DNA of 64,000 nt from contig NZ_CP109450.1 of the NCBI RefSeq assembly GCF_041438865.1, positions 3,396,501-3,460,500 of the forward strand, written 5' to 3'. The position numbers and the translations under genes are program-made. Position 1 is the stretch's first letter. The number at the start of each line of letters is the position of its first letter. Shown one piece after another: positions 44,837-53,883 of the stretch. The DNA is from Streptomyces sp. NBC_01471. GTDB lineage: Bacteria > Actinomycetota > Actinomycetes > Streptomycetales > Streptomycetaceae. The notes under the pieces are model-generated. The model searched no databases, was not told the origin of the DNA, and saw only the letters and a program-made list of their open reading frames with translations.

Positions 44837-45706
44837 TCACTCCGGCGTCCCGGCCGCCGGAAGCCGCCGGGTGAACTCATCATGACCCGGCCAGCTCAGC
44901 ACCAGCTCACCGGCCTCCAGCCGGGCCCGTGCCAGCACCGGGGCGAGCTCCTGCTCCGCCGCGCCCGCCAGGGTGTCGGCCACCGTCCCGTACGGCTGGA
45001 GCGAGCGGAGCGTCGAGATCGTCGGGGGCATCATCAGCAGCTCCCCCCTGTCGTACGCCGCGGCCGCCTCCACGGGCCTGACCCAGACCGTGCGGTCCGC
45101 CTCGGTGGAGGCGTTGCGGGTGCGCTGCCCGTCCGGCAGCGCGGCCGCGAAGAACCAGGTGTCGTACCGCTTCGGCTCGAACTCGGGGGTGATCCAGCGG
45201 GCCCACGCACCCAGCAGGTCGGAGCGGAGGACGAGCCCCCGCCGGTCCAGGAAGTCGGCGAAGGAGAGGTCGCGGTCGACGAGCGCGGCGCGGTCCGCCT
45301 CCCAGTCGTCGCCCGAGAGGTCGCCGACGACGGTGGACGCGGTCTCGCCCGCGAGCAGCACGCCGGCCTCCTCGTACGTCTCCCGGACGGCGGCGCAGAC
45401 GATGGCCTGGGCGGATGCGGCGTCCACGCCGAGCCGCGCGGCCCACACGTCACGCGGCGGCCCCGCCCAGCCGACCGGGCGGTCGTCGTCGCGGGGGTCG
45501 ACACCGCCGCCCGGATACGCGTACGCGCCTCCGGCGAAGGCCATGGAGGCGCGTCTGCGCAGCATGTGGACGGCGGGACCGGCCGCGGTGTCGCGCAGCA
45601 GCATGACGGTCGCGGCCCTGCGCGGTGCGACGGCGGTGAGCTCGCCGGCCGCCAGGGCGCGGATACGGTCGGGCCATTCCGGCGGGTACCACTGACCTTG
45701 GGGCAT
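44837..45706 (-). CDS. NUDIX hydrolase (NUDT19-like)
   Basis: 289 aa, ATG 45706. The N-terminal RRAATVMLLRDTAAGPAVHMLRR and FAGGAYAYPGGGVDPRD precede a NUDIX box spread over an insert (PGGGV, then about 35 residues, then AAVRETYEEAGVLL), which is the arrangement of NUDT19/ RP2-type CoA or acyl-CoA pyrophosphatases. Exact substrate unknown. It follows the RidA gene on the same strand after about 180 bases. Confidence 0.88.
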   Translation of the reverse strand: MPQGQWYPPEWPDRIRALAAGELTAVAPRRAATVMLLRDTAAGPAVHMLRRRASMAFAGGAYAYPGGGVDPRDDDRPVGWAGPPRDVWAARLGVDAASAQAIVCAAVRETYEEAGVLLAGETASTVVGDLSGDDWEADRAALVDRDLSFADFLDRRGLVLRSDLLGAWARWITPEFEPKRYDTWFFAAALPDGQRTRNASTEADRTVWVRPVEAAAAYDRGELLMMPPTISTLRSLQPYGTVADTLAGAAEQELAPVLARARLEAGELVLSWPGHDEFTRRLPAAGTPE

Positions 45707-45889
45707 GGCCGGAGGCTAACCGCTCTCGCGTCGATGTTCGAGGGGTGGACGCGATGCCCGCCGGTCCGAGGCGTGGGTGGGGCACCCGCCGGCCCGAGAG
45801 GTGGACAGGGCGCCCGCCCGCGCGTGCCGACGCCGAGCCCCAGCCCCTTCAGCCCTGCGGCCCCTCAGCCGCCCCCCGCCGGCGAGCCC

Positions 45890-46357
45890 TCACGCCTTCA
45901 GCTCGACCTGGATCTCGACCTCGACCGGTGCGTCCAGCGGCAGCACCGCGACGCCCACCGCGCTGCGCGCATGCACACCGCGGTCGCCGAGCACCTCGGC
46001 CAGCAGCTCGCTCGCGCCGTTGAGCACGCCGGGCTGACCGCTGAAGTCCGGGGCCGAAGCCACGAATCCGACGACCTTCACGACCCGCTCGATACGGTCC
46101 AGGTCACCGGCGACCGACTTCACGGCCGCCAGCGCGTTCAGCGCACACGTACGCGCCAGGTCCTTCGCGTCCTCGGCGGTGACCTCCGCGCCGACCTTCC
46201 CGACCAGCGGAAGCTTGCCCTCCACCATCGGCAGCTGGCCCGCCGTGTACACGTACACACCGGACCGCACGGCCGGCTGGTACGCGGCCAGCGGCGGTAC
46301 GACGTCCGGAAGCGTCAGCCCGAGCTCGGCAAGGCGCGCTTCGACGGCCCCGCTCAT
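45890..46357 (-). CDS. RidA family protein
   Basis: 155 aa single-domain protein. VYTAGQLPMVEGKLPLVGKVGAEVTAEDA and VEIQVELKA are RidA/YjgF hallmarks. Canonical RidA proteins hydrolyse reactive enamine/imine intermediates, but the conserved Arg of the catalytic RidA group is replaced here, so the activity is uncertain. ATG 46357 overlaps the stop of the DUF4177 gene (ATGA). Syntenic with Rv3678c. Confidence 0.88.
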   Translation of the reverse strand: MSGAVEARLAELGLTLPDVVPPLAAYQPAVRSGVYVYTAGQLPMVEGKLPLVGKVGAEVTAEDAKDLARTCALNALAAVKSVAGDLDRIERVVKVVGFVASAPDFSGQPGVLNGASELLAEVLGDRGVHARSAVGVAVLPLDAPVEVEIQVELKA

Positions 46358-46515
46358 GCGGATTTCTCGCGCTTGAGGTACGCCACGAGCTGCTCGGGGT
46401 TGTTCGGTCCGGGCACGACCTGGACGAGCTCCCAGCCGTCCTCGCCCCAGGTGTCCAGAATCTGCTTCGTCGCGTGTACCAGCAGCGGCACAGTCGCGTA
46501 TTCCCATTTGGCCAT
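46354..46515 (-). CDS. DUF4177 small protein
   Basis: 53 aa, beginning MAKWEYATVPLLVHATKQIL and containing TWGEDGWELVQVVPGP, the DUF4177 signature (WGxxGWELV). It starts at ATG 46515 and its stop overlaps the RidA start by 4 bases, so both are one transcription unit. Function unknown, but the pair is conserved across actinobacteria (Rv3678A-Rv3678c by position). Confidence 0.85.
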   Translation of the reverse strand: MAKWEYATVPLLVHATKQILDTWGEDGWELVQVVPGPNNPEQLVAYLKREKSA

Positions 46516-46573
46516 ACGGCGACTGTAGCCGCTGTCACTGACCGCCTCGGGCGTACCACCGTGCCCGACTGGT

Positions 46574-46589
46574 TAGGCTCGAATACGTG
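46574..46589 (+). promoter_or_regulatory. -10 box of a leaderless promoter
   Basis: TAGGCT (46574-46579) ends 7 bases before the GTG start of the first ArsA-like gene, and there is no Shine-Dalgarno sequence between, so a leaderless mRNA is likely. Confidence 0.55.
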
Positions 46590-47546
46590 AGCAGGCTTCA
46601 GGTCGTGAGTGGCAAGGGCGGGACCGGAAAGACCACGGTCGCCGCCGCGCTGGCGCTTGCCCTCGCGACGGAGGGCAAGCGCACTCTCCTCGTCGAGGTG
46701 GAGGGCCGCCAGGGCATCGCCCAGCTCTTCGAGACGGAGGCGTTCCCGTACGAGGAGCGGAAGATCGCCGTGGCACCCGGCGGCGGGGAGGTGTACGCCC
46801 TCGCGATCGACGCCGAACGCGCCCTGCTCGACTACCTCCAGATGTTCTACAAGCTGGGCAGCGCGGGCCGGGCCCTGAAGAAGCTCGGCGCGATCGACTT
46901 CGCCACGACCATCGCGCCCGGGGTGCGGGACGTGCTCCTCACCGGCAAGGCCTGCGAGGCCGTACGCCGCAAGAACAAGCAGGGCCGCTTCGCCTACGAC
47001 CACATCGTCATGGACGCACCGCCGACGGGCCGCATCACCCGGTTCCTCAACGTGAACGACGAGGTGGCCGGTCTCGCGAAGATCGGGCCCATACACAACC
47101 AGGCGCAGGCCGTGATGCGCGTCCTCAAGTCCCCCGAGACGTCGGTGCACCTCGTGACGCTGCTCGAAGAGATGCCGGTGCAGGAGACGGCGGACGGCAT
47201 CGCCGAACTGCGCGCCGCCGACCTCCCCGTGGGGAACGTCATCGTGAACATGGTCCGCCCCGCGCTCCTGGACGAGCAGACCGTACGGACCGTGTCGGGC
47301 GACCGCCGCAAGGAGGTCGCCAAGGCGCTGACCCGCGCGGGCGTCAGCGGCGCGGCGAAGCTGGTGACCCCGCTGCTCACCGAGGCCGCCGACCACGCGG
47401 AGCGGGTGGAGCTGGAGCGCGAACAGCGCGCCGTACTGGCGGAACTGGGGCTTCCCACCTACGAACTCCCGCTGCTCGGCGACGGAATGGATCTGGCCGG
47501 GCTCTATCAGCTGGCGACCGAACTGCGGAGGCACACCACGTCATGA
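46587..47546 (+). CDS. ArsA/GET3-like ATPase, first of a pair
   Basis: 319 aa. P-loop LQVVSGKGGTGKTTVAAAL at the N-terminus, VEVEGRQGIAQLF (switch I-like) and HIVMDAPPTGRITRFLNV (switch II, with DAPPTG). These are hallmarks of the arsenite-pump/GET3 ATPase family. In mycobacteria the tandem homologues Rv3679-Rv3680 (BagA/BagB) form a complex and affect stress tolerance and cell envelope. GTG start at 46587. The stop overlaps the next gene by 4 bases (ATGA). Confidence 0.92.
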   Translation: MSRLQVVSGKGGTGKTTVAAALALALATEGKRTLLVEVEGRQGIAQLFETEAFPYEERKIAVAPGGGEVYALAIDAERALLDYLQMFYKLGSAGRALKKLGAIDFATTIAPGVRDVLLTGKACEAVRRKNKQGRFAYDHIVMDAPPTGRITRFLNVNDEVAGLAKIGPIHNQAQAVMRVLKSPETSVHLVTLLEEMPVQETADGIAELRAADLPVGNVIVNMVRPALLDEQTVRTVSGDRRKEVAKALTRAGVSGAAKLVTPLLTEAADHAERVELEREQRAVLAELGLPTYELPLLGDGMDLAGLYQLATELRRHTTS

Positions 47547-49000
47547 CCCTGGACAGCGTGCCCCTCCTCGACATCGACCCGCTGATCGACGACCCGGCCA
47601 CCCGCATCATCGTGTGCTGCGGCTCGGGCGGCGTCGGCAAGACCACGACCGCGGCCGCACTGGGGGTGCGGGCGGCCGAGCGCGGGCGCCGGGCCGTCGT
47701 GCTGACCATCGATCCGGCACGCAGGCTCGCCCAGTCCATGGGCATCGACTCGCTCGACAACATCCCGCGCCGGGTGGCGGGCATCAAGGCCACCGGCGAC
47801 GGTGAACTGCACGCCATGATGCTGGACATGAAGCGGACGTTCGACGAGATCGTCGAGGCGCACGCGGACAGCGAGCGGGCCGCCGCGATCCTGAACAACC
47901 CCTTCTACCAGTCGCTCTCCGCGGGCTTCGCCGGCACGCAGGAGTACATGGCGATGGAGAAGCTGGGCCAGTTGCGGGCCCGTGACGAGTGGGACCTGAT
48001 CGTCGTGGACACCCCGCCGTCGCGGTCGGCGCTCGACTTCCTGGACGCGCCGAAGCGGCTCGGGTCGTTCCTCGACGGCAAGTTCATCCGGCTGCTGATG
48101 GCCCCGGCGAAGGTCGGCGGCCGGGCCGGGATGAAGTTCCTCAACGTCGGCATGTCGATGATGACCGGCACCCTCGGCAAGCTGCTCGGGGGTCAGTTCC
48201 TGCGCGACGTGCAGACCTTCGTCACGGCGATGGACACCATGTTCGGCGGCTTCCGCACCCGCGCCGACGCCACGTACCGGCTGCTCCAGGCGCCCGGCAC
48301 GGCCTTCCTGGTGGTCGCGGCGCCGGAGCGGGACGCACTGCGGGAGGCCGCGTACTTCGTGGAGCGGCTGGACGCCGACGGAATGCCGCTGGCCGGCCTC
48401 GTACTCAACCGGGTGCACGGCAGCGGGGCCGCGCGGCTCACGGCGGAGCGGGCGCTGGCCGCCGCGGAAAATCTTGAAGCCGGCGGCATTGTGGATCAGG
48501 AGGCCGGGAATGAAGCAGTTCGTGACTCCACGGGCCCCTCTCCCGAGCCCGGAACCGCGGAGCACGCCGAGCCTGCCGAGACCGCTGACACATCCCCCGA
48601 GACGCCCCACGCGGAGACCGCCACAGACGGGGGTGCACCCGTAGAGGCCCAAGAAACCGAAGAGGCCGAAGAGACCGGCGAGCCCGGCACACCTGCTGAG
48701 CCTGCTGGATCTGCTGAGCTTGCTGAGACTTCCCCGGAGGCCGACACGCCAGACGCCGCACCCGAGCCGGCAGGAGCCATGCCGGAGCCGACGGTCGATG
48801 CACTGACCGCCGGCCTGCTCCGACTGCACGCCGAACGCATGCAGGTGCTCGCCCGTGAGCAGCGCACCCGCGACCGCTTCACGGCGCTCCACCCCGAGGT
48901 GGCCGTGGCCGAGGTGGCCGCGCTGCCCGGTGATGTCCATGACCTGGCAGGGCTCCGGGCCATCGGTGATCGCCTCGCGACCGGTCGTTCTCCGGCCTGA
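47543..49000 (+). CDS. ArsA/GET3-like ATPase, second of a pair
   Basis: 485 aa. IIVCCGSGGVGKTTTAAALGV (P-loop), VVLTIDPARRLAQSMG and LIVVDTPPSRSALDFLD mark the ATPase. After about residue 325 there is an about 85-residue acidic Glu/Pro/Ala/Thr-rich insert (about 330-415) before a conserved C-terminal helix bundle (LTAGLLRLHAERMQVLAREQRT). The insert is unlike the rest in composition and may be a flexible linker. Should act as a heterocomplex with the preceding gene product. Divergent, with a short gap, from wblA. Confidence 0.92.
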   Translation: MTLDSVPLLDIDPLIDDPATRIIVCCGSGGVGKTTTAAALGVRAAERGRRAVVLTIDPARRLAQSMGIDSLDNIPRRVAGIKATGDGELHAMMLDMKRTFDEIVEAHADSERAAAILNNPFYQSLSAGFAGTQEYMAMEKLGQLRARDEWDLIVVDTPPSRSALDFLDAPKRLGSFLDGKFIRLLMAPAKVGGRAGMKFLNVGMSMMTGTLGKLLGGQFLRDVQTFVTAMDTMFGGFRTRADATYRLLQAPGTAFLVVAAPERDALREAAYFVERLDADGMPLAGLVLNRVHGSGAARLTAERALAAAENLEAGGIVDQEAGNEAVRDSTGPSPEPGTAEHAEPAETADTSPETPHAETATDGGAPVEAQETEEAEETGEPGTPAEPAGSAELAETSPEADTPDAAPEPAGAMPEPTVDALTAGLLRLHAERMQVLAREQRTRDRFTALHPEVAVAEVAALPGDVHDLAGLRAIGDRLATGRSPA

Positions 49001-49083
49001 GTCCGCCCTGCTCGCCCCGGGGTGCGCGCGGCGCCCATCGCGCGCTCCGCCCAACGGGGCCCCTGAGGTCCCTCTCACGTGGG

Positions 49084-49431
49084 CTACCCCACGGCTGCGT
49101 ACGTCTCCTCGAACGCCTCGTCGTCCGCGACGATCGCGGGCAGGATGCCCGTGCTGCGCTCGTACTCGGTGCGTGCGGTCTCCAGCAGCCGACGCCATGA
49201 GGTGACGGTGGGACGCCGGCGCAACAGTGCGCGCCGTTCCCGCTCGGTCATGCCACCCCACACGCCGAACTCGACGCGGTTGTCGAGCGCGTCGGCCAGG
49301 CACTCCGTACGCACCGGGCATCCGGTGCACACCGCCTTGGCCCTGTTCTGCGCTGCCCCTTGTACAAACAGTTCGTCCGGATCGGTAGTGCGGCAGGCTG
49401 CCTGCGCACTCCAGTCAGTTACCCAGCCCAT
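49084..49431 (-). CDS. wblA: WhiB-family regulator WblA
   Basis: 115 aa. Four cysteines (AACRT near 13, VCTGCPVRTEC near 35-44) hold a 4Fe-4S cluster; GVWGGMTERERRALLRRRP is the conserved turn plus basic DNA-binding segment. WblA represses antibiotic production and promotes sporulation-stage development in Streptomyces. ATG 49431 is preceded by GGGAGAGGACGG. The ortholog in mycobacteria is WhiB4 (Rv3681c) in the same gene order. Confidence 0.97.
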   Translation of the reverse strand: MGWVTDWSAQAACRTTDPDELFVQGAAQNRAKAVCTGCPVRTECLADALDNRVEFGVWGGMTERERRALLRRRPTVTSWRRLLETARTEYERSTGILPAIVADDEAFEETYAAVG

Positions 49432-49843
49432 CCCGGCGCCGTCCTCTCCCGAATTCGAGGCTCCCCCACGGCGGCAGCGGCATATTCACCGCTGCCAGTT
49501 GAGGACGTTACGGAAGGTGGGCACAGCGCAACACCCCCTTCGGGCCCAATCTTGAATGGTCCGAACGGACTATGCGTACGCGGCAGATCACCCAACGGAG
49601 TGAGCGCAGGACATTCCTGACAACCCGGGCGAACCAGGGCAGTTCATCCACGCCACATCGGACGCCGGGTTACACATGCGGCACATTCGGACGCGCATTC
49701 ACCCCATTCGGGGAGGGTGACATCGCGCCAGGGGGCTTGATACGGGAGGGCACTGCTGTGACAGTTAGGTGCAGCTTAGGCCAAGGCATATCCGCGTGTC
49801 CGGCGAATGAAGCTGCTCCTTCTCCACAACGTAGGCTGCCCTC
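49432..49843. promoter_or_regulatory. Divergent wblA-PBP regulatory region
   Basis: 412 bases without a gene between two divergent starts. Before the PBP gene, TAGGCT (49832-49837) ends 6 bases before the ATG, again suggesting a leaderless mRNA. The wblA side is long enough for a multi-signal promoter; I see no clean boxes. Frames here are shadows. Confidence 0.5.
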
Positions 49844-52105
49844 ATGCCAAAGAAGCGCTCCGGCGGGGGTCTCACCAAGACCCAGCAGGCCGCCAAATTC
49901 CTCGGTGTCGCCGCGCTCTCCGGAGCTGTACTGGCGGGCATCGCGCTGCCGGCAGCCGGAGCGCTGGGGCTCGCGGCCAAGGGCACCGTCAACGGATTCG
50001 ACGACATCCCCGCCAGCCTCAAGACACCGCCACTCAGCCAGCGGACCACGATCCTGGACGCGAACAACAACCAGCTCGCGTCGGTCTACGAGCGGGACCG
50101 CACGGTGGTGAAGCTCCAGGACATCTCCCCGTACATGCAGAAGGCGCTCGTCGCGATCGAGGACGCGCGCTTCTACCAGCACGGCGCGATCGACGTGAAG
50201 GGCGTGGCGCGCGCGCTCAACCGCAACGCGCAGGAGGGCGGCGCGGCCCAGGGGGCGTCGACCCTCACCCAGCAGTACGTCAAGAACGTCTTCGTCGAGG
50301 AGGCGGGCGACGACCCGACCAAGGTCGCCGAGGCGCAGCAGAAGAGCCTCGGCCGCAAGGTCCGCGAGCTCAAGTACGCGATCCAGGTCGAGCAGTCGCT
50401 CGGCAAGAAGAAGATCCTGGAGAACTACCTCAACATCACCTTCTTCGGCGAGCAGGCGTACGGCGTCGAGGCGGCGTCCCAGCGCTACTTCTCCAAGTCC
50501 GCGAAGGACCTGACGATCGGCGAGTCCGCGCTGCTGGCCGGTCTCGTGCAGTCGCCGAGCCGGTACGACCCGATCAACGACATGGAAGAGGCCACCAAGC
50601 GGCGCAACACCGTGCTGCAGCGGATGGCCGATGTCCATGACATCTCGCAGCCCCAGGCCGACAAGGCCATGGCCGAGCCGATCAAGCTGAAGGTGACCAG
50701 GCCCAAGAGCGGGTGCATCACCGCGGTCAAGGGCGCGGGCTTCTTCTGCGACTACGTCCGCAAGGTGTTCCTGACGGATCCGGCGTTCGGCAAGACCAAG
50801 GAGGAGCGCCAGAAGCTCTGGTCGGTCGGCGGTCTGACCGTCAAGACCACCCTGGATCCCAAGGCGCAGGCATCCTCCAATGTCGCGGCCACCTCCCGGG
50901 TCAACGAGGACGACAAGATCGCGGACGCGGTGGTGCAGGTCCAGCCGGGCACCGGGAAGATCCTCGCGATGGCCCAGTCCCGTCCGTACGGCCTGGACCC
51001 GTCGAAGCACGAGACGGTGCTGAACCTCTCGGTCGACAACAAGATGGGCGGTACGTACGCGGGCTTCCAGGTGGGCTCGACGTTCAAGCCGATCACCGCG
51101 GCCGCCGCACTGGAGAAGGGCATCAGCCCGGCGCAGAGTTTCACGACGGGCTCGCACATCTCCCTTCCCGGTACGAGCTTCAGGAACTGCCAGAACCAGC
51201 CGGCCGACAGCAGCCCCTGGTCGGTCGAGAACGAGCTCACGTCGGAGAAGGGCACCTTCGACATGACCAGCGCGCTGGGCAAGTCGATCAACACGTACTT
51301 CGCGAGGCTGGAGCAGAAGACCGGCCTCTGCGAGACGATCTCGATGGCCAACAAGGTCGGCTACATCCGCGGCAACAACAAGCCGCTCCAGACGGTGCCC
51401 TCCACCACTCTCGGTGGCCAGGAGTCGACCCCGCTGGCGATGGCCTCGGTGTACGCCACCTTCGCCAATCGCGGGACGTACTGCTCGCCGATCGCCCTTG
51501 AGTCGGTGACCGCGCCGGGCGGCAAGCAGATCCCGGTGCCGAAGTCGACCTGCGCCTCGGCGATGAGCGAGCACACCGCCGACACCATCAACCAGATGCT
51601 GAAGGGCGTGGTCGCGGACGGTACCGGTAAGCAGGCCGGACTCACCGACCGCGACAACGCGGGCAAGACGGGTACCACCGACGAGCGCAAGAACGCGTGG
51701 TTCGTCGGCTACACGCCCAACCTGGCCACGGCCGTCTGGGTCGGCAGCGACGGAGCGCGGCAGATCCCGATGACCAACATCAACATCGGCGGCCACTACT
51801 ACGACGAGGTCTGTGGTGGCTGTCTTCCCGGCCCCATCTGGAAGACAGCGATGACCGGCGCCCTGTCACCGTCGGAGACGCCGTCCTTCAACAAGGTGGG
51901 TGTCCCGCGCGGTCACTCCTCGGGCGGCAAGAGCCACGCCCCCAGCGGCGGCGGCGACCAGGGCAACGGCGGAACCGACGGCGGGGGCACCGACGGCGGT
52001 ACGGACGGCGGCGACCAGGGGAACGGCGGCCAGCCCGGAGACGGTGGCGGCATCTCGTTCCCGCCCGGCTTCATCGGTGGCAACGACGGCCACCACCGGA
52101 GATAG
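49844..52105 (+). CDS. Class A penicillin-binding protein (transglycosylase/transpeptidase)
   Basis: 753 aa. One N-terminal membrane anchor (about 20-48), a GT51 transglycosylase domain with EDARFYQHGAIDVKGVARAL and GASTLTQQYVKN, and a transpeptidase with SxxK in GSTFKPITAAAAL, SxN in KSINTYF and KTG in NAGKTGTTDERKNAWFVGY. The C-terminal 60 residues are Gly/Asp-rich (GGGTDGGTDGG). It polymerises and cross-links peptidoglycan. ATG 49844; no Shine-Dalgarno seen. Syntenic with ponA2 (Rv3682). Confidence 0.96.
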   Translation: MPKKRSGGGLTKTQQAAKFLGVAALSGAVLAGIALPAAGALGLAAKGTVNGFDDIPASLKTPPLSQRTTILDANNNQLASVYERDRTVVKLQDISPYMQKALVAIEDARFYQHGAIDVKGVARALNRNAQEGGAAQGASTLTQQYVKNVFVEEAGDDPTKVAEAQQKSLGRKVRELKYAIQVEQSLGKKKILENYLNITFFGEQAYGVEAASQRYFSKSAKDLTIGESALLAGLVQSPSRYDPINDMEEATKRRNTVLQRMADVHDISQPQADKAMAEPIKLKVTRPKSGCITAVKGAGFFCDYVRKVFLTDPAFGKTKEERQKLWSVGGLTVKTTLDPKAQASSNVAATSRVNEDDKIADAVVQVQPGTGKILAMAQSRPYGLDPSKHETVLNLSVDNKMGGTYAGFQVGSTFKPITAAAALEKGISPAQSFTTGSHISLPGTSFRNCQNQPADSSPWSVENELTSEKGTFDMTSALGKSINTYFARLEQKTGLCETISMANKVGYIRGNNKPLQTVPSTTLGGQESTPLAMASVYATFANRGTYCSPIALESVTAPGGKQIPVPKSTCASAMSEHTADTINQMLKGVVADGTGKQAGLTDRDNAGKTGTTDERKNAWFVGYTPNLATAVWVGSDGARQIPMTNINIGGHYYDEVCGGCLPGPIWKTAMTGALSPSETPSFNKVGVPRGHSSGGKSHAPSGGGDQGNGGTDGGGTDGGTDGGDQGNGGQPGDGGGISFPPGFIGGNDGHHRR

Positions 52106-52146
52106 CGGCACGACCCGGCGGATGCCGCGGTAGGTGCGATGACGCA

Positions 52147-52190
52147 GGGAGGGGCGCCCGGTGGGTTCACCGGGCGCCCCTCCCGTTCTT
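52147..52190 (+). terminator. Terminator between PBP and the YqeY gene
   Basis: A perfect 17-bp stem, gggaggggcgcccggtg (52147-52163) with its complement (52168-52184), and a 4-base loop, is followed by gttctt. It serves the PBP gene and may act both ways between convergent genes. Confidence 0.9.
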
Positions 52191-52289
52191 CTGCGGTGCG
52201 TCCCGTTTCTCCGCGGTGCGCTCCGCGTGCACTTTGTGGTGCCGTTTGTGGCGTGCTTCGTGGTGCGCGCGAGCGGGTGGCTGTCCGGG

Positions 52290-52754
52290 TCAGCCCGCGA
52301 GCCGCTTCTTCACCTCGGCGGCCACCCGGCCGCCGTCGGCGAGCCCGGCCACCTTCGGGTTCACGATCTTCATGACGGCGCCCATGGCACGCGGCCCCTC
52401 GGCTCCGGAGGCCTTGGCCTCGTCGACGGCCTGCGTGACGATCGCGCTCAGCTCGTCGTCGCTCAGCTGCTTCGGCAGATAGGTGGCAAGCAGTTCGCCC
52501 TCCGCCTTCTCCCGCGCGGCACTCTCGGTGCGGCCGCCCTGCTCGAAGGCCTCGGCCGCCTCTCGGCGCTTCTTCGCCTCCTTGGCGATCACCTTCAGCA
52601 CCTCGTCGTCGGTCAGCTCACGTGCCGACGTGCCCGAGACCTCTTCCTTCGTGATCGCGGAGAGGGTCAGCCGGAGCGTCGAGGAGCGCAGCTCGTCGCG
52701 CGCCCTGATGGCCTCGGTGAGTTCTGCGTGCAGCTTGGACTTGAGCGTGGTCAT
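52290..52754 (-). CDS. GatB/YqeY domain protein
   Basis: 154 aa, ATG 52754. LHAELTEAIRARDELRSSTLRLTLSAITKEEV and YLPKQLSDDEL are the family signature; the YqeY fold resembles the tail of the amidotransferase GatB and may bind tRNA. Function unproven. A longer frame to 52841 would overlap the divergent gene. Confidence 0.93.
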   Translation of the reverse strand: MTTLKSKLHAELTEAIRARDELRSSTLRLTLSAITKEEVSGTSARELTDDEVLKVIAKEAKKRREAAEAFEQGGRTESAAREKAEGELLATYLPKQLSDDELSAIVTQAVDEAKASGAEGPRAMGAVMKIVNPKVAGLADGGRVAAEVKKRLAG

Positions 52755-52831
52755 GCGGCCAAGTGTCGCAGGTACGGCCTCCGCACCGCCCGCAGATTTT
52801 GCGGTGACCCGCTGTCTGCGACGATGGAGGT

Positions 52832-53770
52832 ATGCGCGCACGCTATGGGATCCCCCTCAAAGTCACCGCAGGAATCACGGCCGTTGGCGCGGCAGGCATC
52901 GCCTATGCCGCCGGATTCGAGGCGCGCTCGTTCCGCCTCCGGCGGGTGACCGTGCCGGTACTGCCGCCCGGCGCCCGGCCCGTACGCGTCCTCCAGGTCT
53001 CGGACATCCACATGGTCGGCGGCCAGCGCAAGAAACAGCGCTGGCTCCAGTCCCTGGCGGGGCTGCGGCCGGACTTCGTGGTCAACACCGGGGACAACCT
53101 CTCGGACCCGGAGGGCGTACCGGAGGTCCTGGACGCGCTGGGGCCGCTGATGGAGTTCCCGGGTGTGTACGTGTTCGGGTCGAACGACTACTACGGCCCG
53201 AAGTTCCGCAACCCGGCCCGCTACCTCTTCGAGAAGGCGCAGGGCAAGCACGGCCTCAACGGCAAGGCACCGGCGGTGGGCGTGGTGCACAACCCGTGGG
53301 AGGGCCTGCGGGACGGCTTCGACGCGGCGGGCTGGGTGAACCTCACCAATACGCGCGGCCGGCTGAAGGTGGACGGCATGGAGATCGCCTTCACCGGTCT
53401 GGACGACCCGCACATCAAACGGGACAGGTACGCCGAGGTGGCGGGCGGCCCGGAAGCGGGCGCTGACCTCTCGGTGGCGGTGGTGCACGCGCCGTATCTG
53501 CGCACCCTGGACGCGTTCACGACGGACGGCTATCCCCTGATCCTCGCGGGCCACACCCACGGCGGCCAGCTGTGCATCCCGTTCTACGGAGCGCTGGTCA
53601 CCAACTGCGACCTGGACACCGACCGGGTCAAGGGCCTCTCCGCCCACGAGTCCGGCGGCAACCGCTCCTACCTGCACGTTTCAGCGGGCTGCGGCACGAA
53701 CCGCTACACCCCGGTGCGCTTCGCGTGCGCCCCGGAGGCCACGCTGCTGACGCTCACCGCGAGGCGGTAG
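52832..53770 (+). CDS. Metallophosphoesterase
   Basis: 312 aa. One N-terminal membrane helix (about 8-28) is followed by metal motifs QVSDIHMVGG, VNTGDNL, GSNDYY and AGHTHGGQLCIP, all of the calcineurin-like YkuE family. It probably acts on a phosphodiester outside or at the membrane. GGAGG lies only one base before ATG 52832, so either the start is unusual or the mRNA is leaderless. Syntenic with Rv3683; it is the last gene of the conserved block. Confidence 0.92.
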   Translation: MRARYGIPLKVTAGITAVGAAGIAYAAGFEARSFRLRRVTVPVLPPGARPVRVLQVSDIHMVGGQRKKQRWLQSLAGLRPDFVVNTGDNLSDPEGVPEVLDALGPLMEFPGVYVFGSNDYYGPKFRNPARYLFEKAQGKHGLNGKAPAVGVVHNPWEGLRDGFDAAGWVNLTNTRGRLKVDGMEIAFTGLDDPHIKRDRYAEVAGGPEAGADLSVAVVHAPYLRTLDAFTTDGYPLILAGHTHGGQLCIPFYGALVTNCDLDTDRVKGLSAHESGGNRSYLHVSAGCGTNRYTPVRFACAPEATLLTLTARR

Positions 53771-53883
53771 GGCCGGCCCCGCGTACGGAATCCGGCACCA
53801 CCCGCCCGCCAGGGGAAACCGGATTTCGTCTCAGGCCACGGGTCCGCTAAAGTAACTGATGTCGCCGCCACGCGAGCGACAAT

